Made by a program: the position numbers and the translations under genes. A stretch of DNA of 64,000 nucleotides from Sphingobium sp. HWE2-09 (lineage in GTDB: Bacteria > Pseudomonadota > Alphaproteobacteria > Sphingomonadales > Sphingomonadaceae): assembly GCF_035989265.1 (NCBI RefSeq), contig NZ_JAYKZX010000003.1:2728001-2792000 (forward strand). Reading direction: 5' to 3'. Position 1 is the first letter of the stretch; each line of letters starts with the position of its first letter. Below, piece after piece: positions 18,886 through 29,861 of the stretch. The notes beneath the pieces were generated by a model. The model was given only the letters and a program-made list of their open reading frames with translations, did no database searches and was not told the DNA's origin.

Positions 18886-20382
18886 ATGTCCCCGGATTTC
18901 GATGCCTATGACAGTTCGGGCCGCCTGTTAGCGGAGGAACGCGCAGGGGACAACGCACCGGCGCTGTCGGTCAGCGAATTGTCGGGCATGTTGAAGCGCA
19001 CGGTCGAGGACCGGTTCGGCCATGTCCGGCTGCGCGGCGAGATTTCGGGCTTCAAGCGAGCGGCGTCCGGGCATCTCTATCTGGCGCTGAAGGACGAGAA
19101 TGCCGTGCTGGACGGGGTGATGTGGAAGGGCGGGGCGCAGCGGCTGGCCTTTGCGCCGCAGGATGGGGTAGAGGTGATCGCCACCGGCAAGCTGACCACC
19201 TATCCGGGGCGGTCGAAATATCAGATCGTCATCGAGAAGATGGAATTGGCGGGCGAAGGCGCGCTGATGGCGTTGCTCGAAAAGCTGAAGGCCAAGCTGG
19301 CGGGCGAAGGCTTGTTCGCGGTCGAGCGGAAGAAGGCGCTGCCCTTCCTGCCGCGCACGATCGGCGTGGTGACGTCGCCGACCGGCGCGGTGATCCGCGA
19401 CATTCTCCATCGTCTGGCCGATCGCTGCCCGACCCATGTGCTGGTCTGGCCGGTGCTGGTGCAGGGCCAGGGTGCGGCCGAGCAGGTGGCGCGGGCGGTG
19501 CGGGGCTTTTCGGCGATGGACGGCAGCGGGCCGGTGCCGCGCCCCGATCTGGTGATCGTCGCGCGCGGCGGCGGGTCGATCGAGGATCTGTGGAGCTTCA
19601 ACGAAGAGATCGTCGTGCGCGCGGTAGCCGACTGCACCATCCCGATCATATCGGCGGTGGGGCATGAGACGGACACGACGCTCTGCGACTATGCCGCCGA
19701 CCGGCGCGCGCCGACGCCGACCGCCGCCGCCGAGATGGCGGTGCCGGTGCGGGCGGAATTGCTGGCGGGGTTGAGCGAAATGGGGCTGCGCGCCGGGCGC
19801 GCCGTGCGGCGGGGTGCGGGGCAGGCGCGCGAACGGCTGGACATGCAGATGCGGTTGATGCCGACGCCCGACATGCTGCTGGCACCACAGCGGCAGAGGT
19901 TGGACCAGCTGTCCGACGGGCTGGTCAGCGGGCTGCGCCACCGGCTGGCGGAGGCGCGCGCGCATCTGGGCCAGGCGAGCGGCGCGTTGCGGCCTGCCCT
20001 GCTGCGCCAGCATGTGGTGCGCGCGGGCGAGCGGCTCGACCGGTTGAGGTTGCGGCCCGATTATCTTGCGCGCGCCTTGTCCGATCGCGCGACCGCGTTC
20101 GACCGGGTGTCGCGGCATTTCGCCTCGCTCGATCCCGACCTGCCGCTGCAGCGCGGCTATGCGCGGGTCATGGCGCAGGGTCGGCTGATGCAGTCGGTGG
20201 CGGCGGCGCGGGCGGCCGGAAAGGTGACGCTGCATTTCCGGGACGGGACGGTGGATGCGGTTGTCGGTGACGCCGCGCGACCGGTTGAGAAGGGCGCGCC
20301 GGGCGCTATATCGGCTGCACCCCGACCCGTGCGTAAAGCGCGGGAGACGGACGATATGCCGCAGCAGGACTTGTTTTCCTGA
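18886..20382 (+). CDS. xseA: Exodeoxyribonuclease VII large subunit
   Basis: XseA (498 aa) is the catalytic subunit of exonuclease VII, which degrades single-stranded DNA in repair. The N-terminal OB fold ([30 protein letters not shown]) and the nuclease domain ([65 protein letters not shown]) are both intact, followed by a long helical region. I chose the ATG giving MSPDFDAYD. Two in-frame ATGs lie 9 and 15 bases upstream, inside the purD start region. No xseB is nearby. Confidence 0.96.
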   Translation: MSPDFDAYDSSGRLLAEERAGDNAPALSVSELSGMLKRTVEDRFGHVRLRGEISGFKRAASGHLYLALKDENAVLDGVMWKGGAQRLAFAPQDGVEVIATGKLTTYPGRSKYQIVIEKMELAGEGALMALLEKLKAKLAGEGLFAVERKKALPFLPRTIGVVTSPTGAVIRDILHRLADRCPTHVLVWPVLVQGQGAAEQVARAVRGFSAMDGSGPVPRPDLVIVARGGGSIEDLWSFNEEIVVRAVADCTIPIISAVGHETDTTLCDYAADRRAPTPTAAAEMAVPVRAELLAGLSEMGLRAGRAVRRGAGQARERLDMQMRLMPTPDMLLAPQRQRLDQLSDGLVSGLRHRLAEARAHLGQASGALRPALLRQHVVRAGERLDRLRLRPDYLARALSDRATAFDRVSRHFASLDPDLPLQRGYARVMAQGRLMQSVAAARAAGKVTLHFRDGTVDAVVGDAARPVEKGAPGAISAAPRPVRKARETDDMPQQDLFS

Positions 20383-20406
20383 TGACGCGACAGGAGGCCT
20401 GAACCC

Positions 20407-20619
20407 ATGTTGATGTCCAATCGCGACCGGATCGCCCGGCTCCATTATATGCCCTACAGCTTTCGCGTGATGCAGGCAGGCGACCATGTCCTGTGTGCCG
20501 TAACCGGGCAGGCCATCGCGCTGGAGGATCTGCGCTACTGGAGCATCGCGCGGCAGGAACCCTATGCCAGCGCCGACGCATCGGTGCGGGCGGAAATGAA
20601 GGCGCGCGGCGCGCGATGA
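20407..20619 (+). CDS. DUF2093 domain-containing protein
   Basis: This 70-residue protein matches the alphaproteobacterial DUF2093 family: IARLHYMPYSFRVMQAGDHVLCAVTGQAIALEDLRYWSI is the core pattern. It follows xseA by 24 bases with an AGGAGG ribosome-binding site and overlaps the next gene by 4 bases. The family has no known function. The conserved cysteine-containing segment CAVTG could bind metal, but this is speculative. Confidence 0.88.
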   Translation: MLMSNRDRIARLHYMPYSFRVMQAGDHVLCAVTGQAIALEDLRYWSIARQEPYASADASVRAEMKARGAR

Positions 20620-21467
20620 AGCGGATTGGCCTTGCCCTGCTGCTGGCCTGTACGGGCGCGGCGGTGGCGCAGACCGGCGCCTCGTCCGTCACACGGCGCA
20701 CCGATTTCCAGCTGAGCGGCATGGCAACGCAGGGCGGCATCATGACCGGTATTGCGCCGTCGGGGACGGTCGCGCTCAAGCTGGACGAGCAACTGGTGCC
20801 GGTGGACGCGGATGGCCGATTCCTGATTGCGTTCGACCGTGATGCCGCGCCGAATGCGCGCCTTGCCGCCCGCCTGCCCGACGGACGGACGATCGAGCGC
20901 CCGCTGACCGTTGGCCCCCGCGCCTGGCGGATCGAGCGGATCGATGCGCCGATGCGGCCGACCAAAAGCACCGAAGCCTTTCTGGCGCTGCGCAAGCCCG
21001 AACTGGACGCGATCGCCGCGGCGCGCGATACGGTGACCCATGCGCAGGGCTGGCGACAGTCCTTCATCTGGCCCGCGGTCGGGCGCATATCCGGGCTGTT
21101 CGGGTCGCAGCGCATCTATCAGGGGACGCCCGGCGCCTATCATGGCGGCGTCGATGTGGCGGGCGCGACCGGGGTGCCGGTGGTTGCCCCGGCCGATGGC
21201 GTGGTCGTGCTGGCTGCGGCCGACAAGCCCTTCACGCTGGAGGGGCATTTGCTGATGATCGACCATGGTCATGGCCTCAACAGCGCCTTCCTGCACCTGT
21301 CGCGGATCGACGTGAAGGTCGGCGATGTTGTGGCACAAGGGCAACGCATCGGCGCGATCGGCGCCACGGGCCGCGCGACCGGGCCGCATCTGCACTGGGG
21401 CATGAAGTGGAATGACGCGCGGATCGACCCGATGCTGGTGGCAGGACCGATGCCGAACGGGGTTTAG
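20616..21467 (+). CDS. M23-family (LytM) peptidase
   Basis: This secreted protein of 283 residues has a signal peptide (IGLALLLACTGAAVAQ) and a C-terminal LytM/M23 metallo-endopeptidase domain. Zinc-site motifs are YHGGVDVAG (His and Asp), HLSRID and GPHLHWGM (HxH). Such enzymes cleave peptidoglycan cross-links or act as envelope remodelling factors. It overlaps the DUF2093 gene by 4 bases and ends overlapping the convergent gene at 21464. The specific target is unknown. Confidence 0.9.
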   Translation: MKRIGLALLLACTGAAVAQTGASSVTRRTDFQLSGMATQGGIMTGIAPSGTVALKLDEQLVPVDADGRFLIAFDRDAAPNARLAARLPDGRTIERPLTVGPRAWRIERIDAPMRPTKSTEAFLALRKPELDAIAAARDTVTHAQGWRQSFIWPAVGRISGLFGSQRIYQGTPGAYHGGVDVAGATGVPVVAPADGVVVLAAADKPFTLEGHLLMIDHGHGLNSAFLHLSRIDVKVGDVVAQGQRIGAIGATGRATGPHLHWGMKWNDARIDPMLVAGPMPNGV

Positions 21468-22006
21468 CTTACCCGCTTCATCCGCACGGCACGACCGCCT
21501 TCCACCTTACCCATGAAGCTGCCCATGGCGGCGCGTTTGAGTTCGATCTTCTGGCCGACCTTGGGGTCGTTGAAGGTTATCGCTTCCGTCGTCAGCCACT
21601 GCGCGCCATCGTCCAGGCCGATCTGCCACTTGCCATAACCCAGGCTACGTACCGAAGCGATCGTCGCTTCGATATGGGTAACGCCCTCTTCCTGCGCCTT
21701 GCCGTCATCGTCGCCGCCGCCCAGAAACGGGAGTTTGGGGAAGGAAAAGCCGAACAGGGTCTTGCGCGTCTTGTTCAGTTCGCTCTTGTCGAGCACCACC
21801 ACTTCGTCGCGCTGGGCAGCGGCGTCCATCGCGCCGACCTGCTGATCGAAGCAGGCCAGGCGTGCAGCATTGTCCGTGATGTTGCGGCATTGCAGCAGGT
21901 TGGTGAAGATTTCGGGCCGGGGCTGCTGGCGTTGCGACGCGGCTTGGGCTGGGCCGACCAGCAGGCAGGACGAAGCCAAGAGAATCCAGACGCATTTGCC
22001 GTTCAT
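21464..22006 (-). CDS. Secreted hypothetical protein
   Basis: This 180-residue protein has an N-terminal signal peptide (WILLASSCLLVGPAQAAS). The motif LLQCRNITDNAARLACFDQQV resembles the N-terminal ARLACxD pattern of secreted proteins with a two-Cys helical hairpin. The C-terminal part reads as a beta-rich domain (ATIASVRSLGYGKWQIGLDDGAQWLTTE). The family is widespread in sphingomonads but has no known function. It converges with the M23 peptidase gene. Confidence 0.75.
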   Translation of the reverse strand: MNGKCVWILLASSCLLVGPAQAASQRQQPRPEIFTNLLQCRNITDNAARLACFDQQVGAMDAAAQRDEVVVLDKSELNKTRKTLFGFSFPKLPFLGGGDDDGKAQEEGVTHIEATIASVRSLGYGKWQIGLDDGAQWLTTEAITFNDPKVGQKIELKRAAMGSFMGKVEGGRAVRMKRVS

Positions 22007-22400
22007 ATCCGCTCTTCCTTCGCATCACGCTATAATGCGCATTAGCATGCACCCGTAGTTTATGACGTCAATATGACGGCCATTTTCGGTTTGGATAGCA
22101 GCGGACGCCATAATCGGATGATCGCCCTTCCCATGGTGCATGATTGCTACATACGGTTGCAACCGCGCGTAATTATCTTGCAATACAGACGTAAAACACA
22201 GTGCTCAACCTCTTGTTGCATTTATGATACAGGCGCTGCCAAAAGCGGTCACCGGTTCTTTCCTACGCTTTACAGCGCCCTGAACCCCGCGCAGTTTCCG
22301 GTCATCCATATGGGGGGATCGCTGTCGGGCACCTTATCCCTTCGTACGGGCCATTTAAGTGGCAGACCATCTGTCAAACTCCAGAGCAAGGGACTGGACC
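22007..22400. other. Intergenic promoter region of the TonB receptor, with a palindrome
   Basis: This 394-base stretch has lower GC than the surroundings and contains no credible ORF. A perfect 12-base palindrome CGGTTGCAACCG is present at 22154-22165, of the kind bound by LacI/GntR-type regulators, and a TTGCATTTATGATAC stretch could be a promoter. The GTG start of the receptor has an AAGGGA ribosome-binding site. No regulator gene is adjacent. Confidence 0.5.
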
Positions 22401-25298
22401 GTGAAAACATTTTCGAAGAGGGCACTGCTGCGTGCCAGCGCCGCTCCGGCGATCCTGGGCGCGTCGCTGATCGCGACGGCTGCGTTCGCGCAGGAAGCAC
22501 CCCAGGGTGCGGACGCCGCAAGCAACGACACGATCGTCGTAACCGGTTCGCGTATCGCGCGTCCGGAAGTCGAGCAAGCCAGCCCCATTTCGGTCGTCCG
22601 TTCGGAAGAGTTTACTCTTCGCGGCCAGACCAACGTGGAAAACGTGCTGAACAGCATGCCGCAGGTCACGGGTTCGACCAGCGGCGCGGACAACAACCCT
22701 GGCGGCGGCGTCGCGACGGTCAACCTGCGTAACCTGGGCACTCAGCGTACGCTGGTGCTGGTCGATGGTCGCCGTTATATGTCGTACGACACAAGCCAAG
22801 TGGTCGATCTCAACACCATTCCTTCGGCGCTGATCGAGCGTGTCGATGTCGTGACCGGCGGCCGTTCGGCTGTTTATGGTTCGGACGCCATCGCTGGCGT
22901 CGTGAACTTCGTCTTGAAGCAGGATTTCGAAGGTATCGAGTTGAACTCGACCTATGGCCTGACCGACCGGGGCGATGGTCAATATTGGGATGTCAACGGC
23001 ACCATCGGCGCGAACTTCGCTGACGGCCGTGGTAACATCGTCACCCATATCGGCTACTATGACCGCAAGTCGGTTTATGCCGGTGCGCGTGGCTTCTCGC
23101 GCAATGCGCTAGTCGACAATCGCGATGGCACCGCCTTCTTCGGCGGTTCGGGTTCCGTGCCGCAGGGTCGCGTGACGCTGCCGAACGGTGGCGGCGTCGT
23201 CGATTTCGGTTCTGACGGTTCGATCACCCCTTATAGCTCGGCGACCGACGCCTATAACTATGCGCCGGTCAACTTCCTGCAGGTTCCGCAGAAGCGCTTC
23301 ATCATCTCGACGATGGCCCGCTACGAAATTTCGGATGCGTTCCAGCCTTATCTGCACGGTACGTTCGTCAACAACCGCGTGACCGGCGAACTCGCGCCGA
23401 CGCCCATCAGCAACAGCACGCCCATCGGCACCGGCCTTGATGCAAGCGGCCTTGGTCCGATCCGTCTGCACGTCAATTCGCCCTACTTCGCTCCGGCGAC
23501 CCAGGCCGCTTTCCGTGCGCTCGACACCGATGGCGATGGTTACATCTCCACGTCGAACTACGGCTTCCGTACCGCCGGCATCGGTCCGCGTACGCAGGTC
23601 GATGAACGCAACGCCTTCCGCATCGTCAGCGGTATGAAGGGCGATATCGGCGGCGACTGGAGCTATGACGGCTACTATATGTTCGCCCGTACCAAGAACA
23701 CCCAGCGTCAGACCGGCAACGTCAACCTGGCCAACTTCCTGGGCGCGGTCACGACGGCGTTCCAGAACCCTACGACGGGCGAAATCAGCGGCAATCCGTT
23801 CGCGGGCGTCGCGGGCGGCGGCAATCTGGTGTGCGCCAATGGCGTTGCTTCGTGCGTTCCAGCCAACCTGTTCGGCCTGGGCAATCTGAGCGCAGACGCT
23901 GCCAACTATCTGTCCCTTGGCGCGACGAACATCGAGGAATACACCACGCAAGTCGCCAGCATCGCCTTTACGAACAGCAATCTGTTCGATCTGGGCGCCG
24001 GTGGCGTGGGCATCGCACTGGGCGCTGAATGGCGCAAGGAAAGCGGCAAGACCGATCCCGACCAGAATCTGGCGTCGGGCAACGTTGCGGGCTTCAACCC
24101 CGGCGCAGCGACGCAGGGCGAGTATAGCGTAACCGAGTTCTTCGGCGAAGTGAACGTTCCGCTGCTGGCCGACAAGCCGCTGGTTAACCGCCTGGAACTG
24201 AACGGTGCGGCCCGTTATTCGAAATATTCGAATGCGGTTGGCAACGTCTTCACCTGGTCGGCTGGCGGCCTGTACGAGCCAGTCCAGGGCTTGGGCTTCC
24301 GCGGTCAGTATCAAAAGGCGATCCGTGGTCCCAGCGTCTATGAACTGTATCTGGGTCAGACCGTCAGCTTCGACGGTGCAGAAGATCCGTGCGGCACGGC
24401 AGCAGCAGCTGTCGCCGGTAGCGCCCTGGCCGCGGCTTGCGTGGCAGGTGGCGTCCCGGCATCGCAGCTGGGCAGCGACAACCTGACCGATTCGGATCTG
24501 GTGAATCCGCCAACGACCGTTCTGGGCAACAGCAACCTGCGCGAAGAAAAGTCGACGACCTGGACCGTGGGTGGCGTTTTGACGCCGCGCGCTCTGCCCG
24601 GCTTCTCGGCAACCGTCGATTACTACAACATCAAGATCGACGGTTACATCTCGCGGCTCGGCCAGAGCAATCTGTTCCAGGCATGCTATGTCTATGGCCT
24701 GAGCGAATATTGCGACGCCTTCAGCCGTAACGACCAGGGTCAGGTCGACCGTATCGTCGACACCAACCTGAATTCGGGTGGCCTGAAGACCAACGGTATC
24801 GACATCGGTCTGGCATACAGCTTCTCGATCGGTGCCGACAGCAAGATCGCGCTGAGCTTCAACGGTTCGCGGCTGTTGAAGTATGACTTCACGCCGATCG
24901 TTGGCGTGCCGCTGGTCAACGAATGCGCTGGTCGCTTCGGGAACAGCTGCGGTCAGCCGACCCCGAAGTGGAAGCATGCCGCGCGTGCAACCTACATGAA
25001 CGGGCCGTTCACCTTCTCGACGTCCTGGCGTTATCTGGGTTCGGTACGTGACGACAATGACGACGTGACGTTCTACCTGGAAAAGGCGAAGGCGCAGAAT
25101 TATTTCGACTTCGCCGTCGCCTTCGAAGCCAGCGACAACTTCACCCTGACCGGTGGTGTCAACAACGCGTTCGACAAGAAGCCGCCGCTGTCGGCATCGG
25201 CTCAGAACGCGGGTAACGGCGAACAGTCGAACACCTATCCGAACGTCTATGACGTGATGGGCCGTTCGATGTTCGTGACGGGCAAGTTGCGCTTCTGA
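22401..25298 (+). CDS. TonB-dependent receptor
   Basis: This is a large outer-membrane TonB-dependent receptor (965 aa). It has a signal peptide ending ATAAFAQEAP, a TonB-box-like NDTIVVTGSRI, and a plug domain (VENVLNSMPQVTG... IERVDVVTGGRSAVYGSDAIAGVVNF, about residues 70-190). A 22-strand barrel ends in FVTGKLRF, the aromatic-ending outer-membrane signal. Start: GTG with AAGGGA seven bases upstream. Codon use is richer in GTT/CGT-type codons than in the neighbours, as in highly expressed genes. It belongs to the Oar/CirA-like receptors of sphingomonads; the ligand is unknown. Confidence 0.93.
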   Translation: MKTFSKRALLRASAAPAILGASLIATAAFAQEAPQGADAASNDTIVVTGSRIARPEVEQASPISVVRSEEFTLRGQTNVENVLNSMPQVTGSTSGADNNPGGGVATVNLRNLGTQRTLVLVDGRRYMSYDTSQVVDLNTIPSALIERVDVVTGGRSAVYGSDAIAGVVNFVLKQDFEGIELNSTYGLTDRGDGQYWDVNGTIGANFADGRGNIVTHIGYYDRKSVYAGARGFSRNALVDNRDGTAFFGGSGSVPQGRVTLPNGGGVVDFGSDGSITPYSSATDAYNYAPVNFLQVPQKRFIISTMARYEISDAFQPYLHGTFVNNRVTGELAPTPISNSTPIGTGLDASGLGPIRLHVNSPYFAPATQAAFRALDTDGDGYISTSNYGFRTAGIGPRTQVDERNAFRIVSGMKGDIGGDWSYDGYYMFARTKNTQRQTGNVNLANFLGAVTTAFQNPTTGEISGNPFAGVAGGGNLVCANGVASCVPANLFGLGNLSADAANYLSLGATNIEEYTTQVASIAFTNSNLFDLGAGGVGIALGAEWRKESGKTDPDQNLASGNVAGFNPGAATQGEYSVTEFFGEVNVPLLADKPLVNRLELNGAARYSKYSNAVGNVFTWSAGGLYEPVQGLGFRGQYQKAIRGPSVYELYLGQTVSFDGAEDPCGTAAAAVAGSALAAACVAGGVPASQLGSDNLTDSDLVNPPTTVLGNSNLREEKSTTWTVGGVLTPRALPGFSATVDYYNIKIDGYISRLGQSNLFQACYVYGLSEYCDAFSRNDQGQVDRIVDTNLNSGGLKTNGIDIGLAYSFSIGADSKIALSFNGSRLLKYDFTPIVGVPLVNECAGRFGNSCGQPTPKWKHAARATYMNGPFTFSTSWRYLGSVRDDNDDVTFYLEKAKAQNYFDFAVAFEASDNFTLTGGVNNAFDKKPPLSASAQNAGNGEQSNTYPNVYDVMGRSMFVTGKLRF

Positions 25299-25321
25299 TC
25301 CCTTCGGATCGCATGGAAAAA

Positions 25322-25357
25322 GGAAGGGCCGGAGTTTTCGCTCCGGCCCTTTTTGTT
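25322..25357. terminator. Rho-independent terminator, possibly bidirectional
   Basis: The perfect stem AGGGCCGGAG (25325-25334) / CTCCGGCCCT (25341-25350) has a TTTTCG loop and is followed by TTTTTGTTGT. A run of A lies just before the stem, so it can also serve the convergent clpB transcript. It lies between the TonB receptor and clpB. Confidence 0.92.
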
Positions 25358-25377
25358 GTCCGTCGATCCGGGGTTGC

Positions 25378-27957
<2,580 letters not shown>

Positions 27958-28031
27958 AGTCGTCCACCCAATATGATAGGCGCGATGTAGTGTTGCTCAA
28001 AAGGCACACAAGGGGTGGCGGGCGAATATCC

Positions 28032-29693
28032 TTACTTTGGTGCCTTGCTCGATGAGGGCGCGAATGTGTCGCCGAAAAAGTCTGCCTGATACCATTGGGG
28101 CGCGGCGTTATCATCGGCGAGCGCGCGGGTGATGCGGTAGTTGGCTTCGGCAAAGCGGGCGCCCGCGTTCCAGTCGATCTTCTGCTCCATGTCGTCACCC
28201 GGATGATGATAGGCACCGCCCAGGAACGCTTCCCAGGCCTTTTCGCCGCCATTGGCGAAACCGGTGGCGAGGAAGACGGCGGGGACGCCCTGCTTCACGA
28301 ACATATAATGGTCCGATCGCACGAAGATGCTTTCCTGTGGCATCGGGTCGGGAGACAATTTGATGTTCATCGGTGCGACCGCCCTGGCGACGATCGGTCC
28401 CAGGGAGGAGTGGTTGGCGCCAAAGGCGATGACGTCGGTGAAGGGATAGAGCAGCAGCGGCATGTCGAGATCGACATTGCCGACGATCTGGTTGATCGGG
28501 ACGCTGGGATGGCGGGCGAAATAGTCGGCGCCCAGCAAACCTTTTTCCTCACCGGTAGAGGCGAGGAAGAGGATCGAGCGGCGCGGCTTTTGTGGGGATT
28601 GGGCCATGGCGCGGGCAACTTCCAGCATGGTCGCGATGCCAGCCGCATTGTCGAGCGCACCATTGTTGATGCGGTCGGTGTCAGGCTTGTCGCCAGGATT
28701 GGCCTCGCTGATGCCGATATGGTCGAGATGGGCGGACAGGACGATATATTGGTTCTTCAGCGCCGGGTCGCTGCCGGGCAGGATGGCGACGACATTGGGG
28801 CTGGTGATGCGCTTGCCCGCGCTTTCCAGCTGGATGCGGGCGGTGCCTTTCAGCGCGAAACCCTTGGGCTTGCCGCCGGGCTTGTCGGCGAGTTTGCGGA
28901 TGGCGGCGATCGACTGGGGCGCGCCTGTGAACAGGGCGGCGACGGCCGGTTCGTTCAAGGACGCGGTGGCGCGGATGCCGGGGGCGTCGTCATACGGCTT
29001 GCCATCGGTATCGACCCAGGTGACATCGGGATCATTGGCGAAGGTCAACATCCGCGCCCAGGGCCGCGCCTTCATCGATTGCAGCGTGCCGACCGAGAGC
29101 ATGCCGACCGCGCCATGGGCCTGCGCCGCCTTCGCCTTCGTCGCGGAAAGATGCGCGCCCTCCTCGCTCGGCAGCCCCTTGGGATAGCCGCGCAGGGTGA
29201 CGACGATCTTGCCCTTCACGTCGAGGCCGGCATAGTCGTTGAGGCCCATGCGGGCATTTTCGATGCCATAGCCGACGAAGACCAGCGGCGCGGACAGATC
29301 GACCCGTGGTTCGGCGGGATTGAGGCCGACGATGACGTCGGTGCCATGGGTCCAGCTTTTGGCGCCATTCGGACCTGTCAGGGTCAGGGTGGCGGAGGGT
29401 TTGGTCCGTTCGGTCTGCTGGAAGGCGATGCGCTGGAGCCAGCCGGCCCCTGATCCATTGGGATCGCCCGCGGGCGTGAGGCCGAGGCCGTCGAACTGGC
29501 TGGCGACATAGCGCGCGGCGATCTCATGCCCTTCGCTGCCGGTGTCGCGGCCCTTTAGCAGGTCGTCGGCGAGAAATTCGACATGGGCGCGCATGGCGGC
29601 GGGGGTGAAGACCGGGTCGGCGGCGCTCTGGGCCGGAAGGGCGCTCGGCAGGACGAGGGCGGTGAGGAGTGCCAGGGCAAGGGGGCTTCGCAT
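28032..29693 (-). CDS. M28-family zinc peptidase with PA domain, secreted
   Basis: This exported peptidase (553 aa) has a signal peptide ending in LPSALPAQSA. A PA-type insert lies in the middle, and an M28 catalytic domain carries VLSAHLDHIG (zinc His, Asp), NGALDNAAG (bridging Asp), STGEEKG (Glu pair) and AYHHPGDD (zinc His). Members act as aminopeptidases on peptides in the periplasm. The start is the ATG preceded by GGAAAG eight bases upstream; an ATG at 29708 is possible. It is divergent from the M16 gene, and the two may share a regulatory region. Confidence 0.88.
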   Translation of the reverse strand: MRSPLALALLTALVLPSALPAQSAADPVFTPAAMRAHVEFLADDLLKGRDTGSEGHEIAARYVASQFDGLGLTPAGDPNGSGAGWLQRIAFQQTERTKPSATLTLTGPNGAKSWTHGTDVIVGLNPAEPRVDLSAPLVFVGYGIENARMGLNDYAGLDVKGKIVVTLRGYPKGLPSEEGAHLSATKAKAAQAHGAVGMLSVGTLQSMKARPWARMLTFANDPDVTWVDTDGKPYDDAPGIRATASLNEPAVAALFTGAPQSIAAIRKLADKPGGKPKGFALKGTARIQLESAGKRITSPNVVAILPGSDPALKNQYIVLSAHLDHIGISEANPGDKPDTDRINNGALDNAAGIATMLEVARAMAQSPQKPRRSILFLASTGEEKGLLGADYFARHPSVPINQIVGNVDLDMPLLLYPFTDVIAFGANHSSLGPIVARAVAPMNIKLSPDPMPQESIFVRSDHYMFVKQGVPAVFLATGFANGGEKAWEAFLGGAYHHPGDDMEQKIDWNAGARFAEANYRITRALADDNAAPQWYQADFFGDTFAPSSSKAPK

Positions 29694-29861
29694 GGAGGGA
29701 CTTTCCATTGGAGAGGCGGGATGGAGCGAAGGATTGCCGCCGCCCCAAAGGCTTGTCCAGCAATATGCGTATTGCGCGTCTAAAACGGCTCGCTATGCTG
29801 CGCTCATATGTGCAGCGGCCGCGTTCTGCCGGTGCAAAGTCCCCCTTTTCATGAGGTTCTC

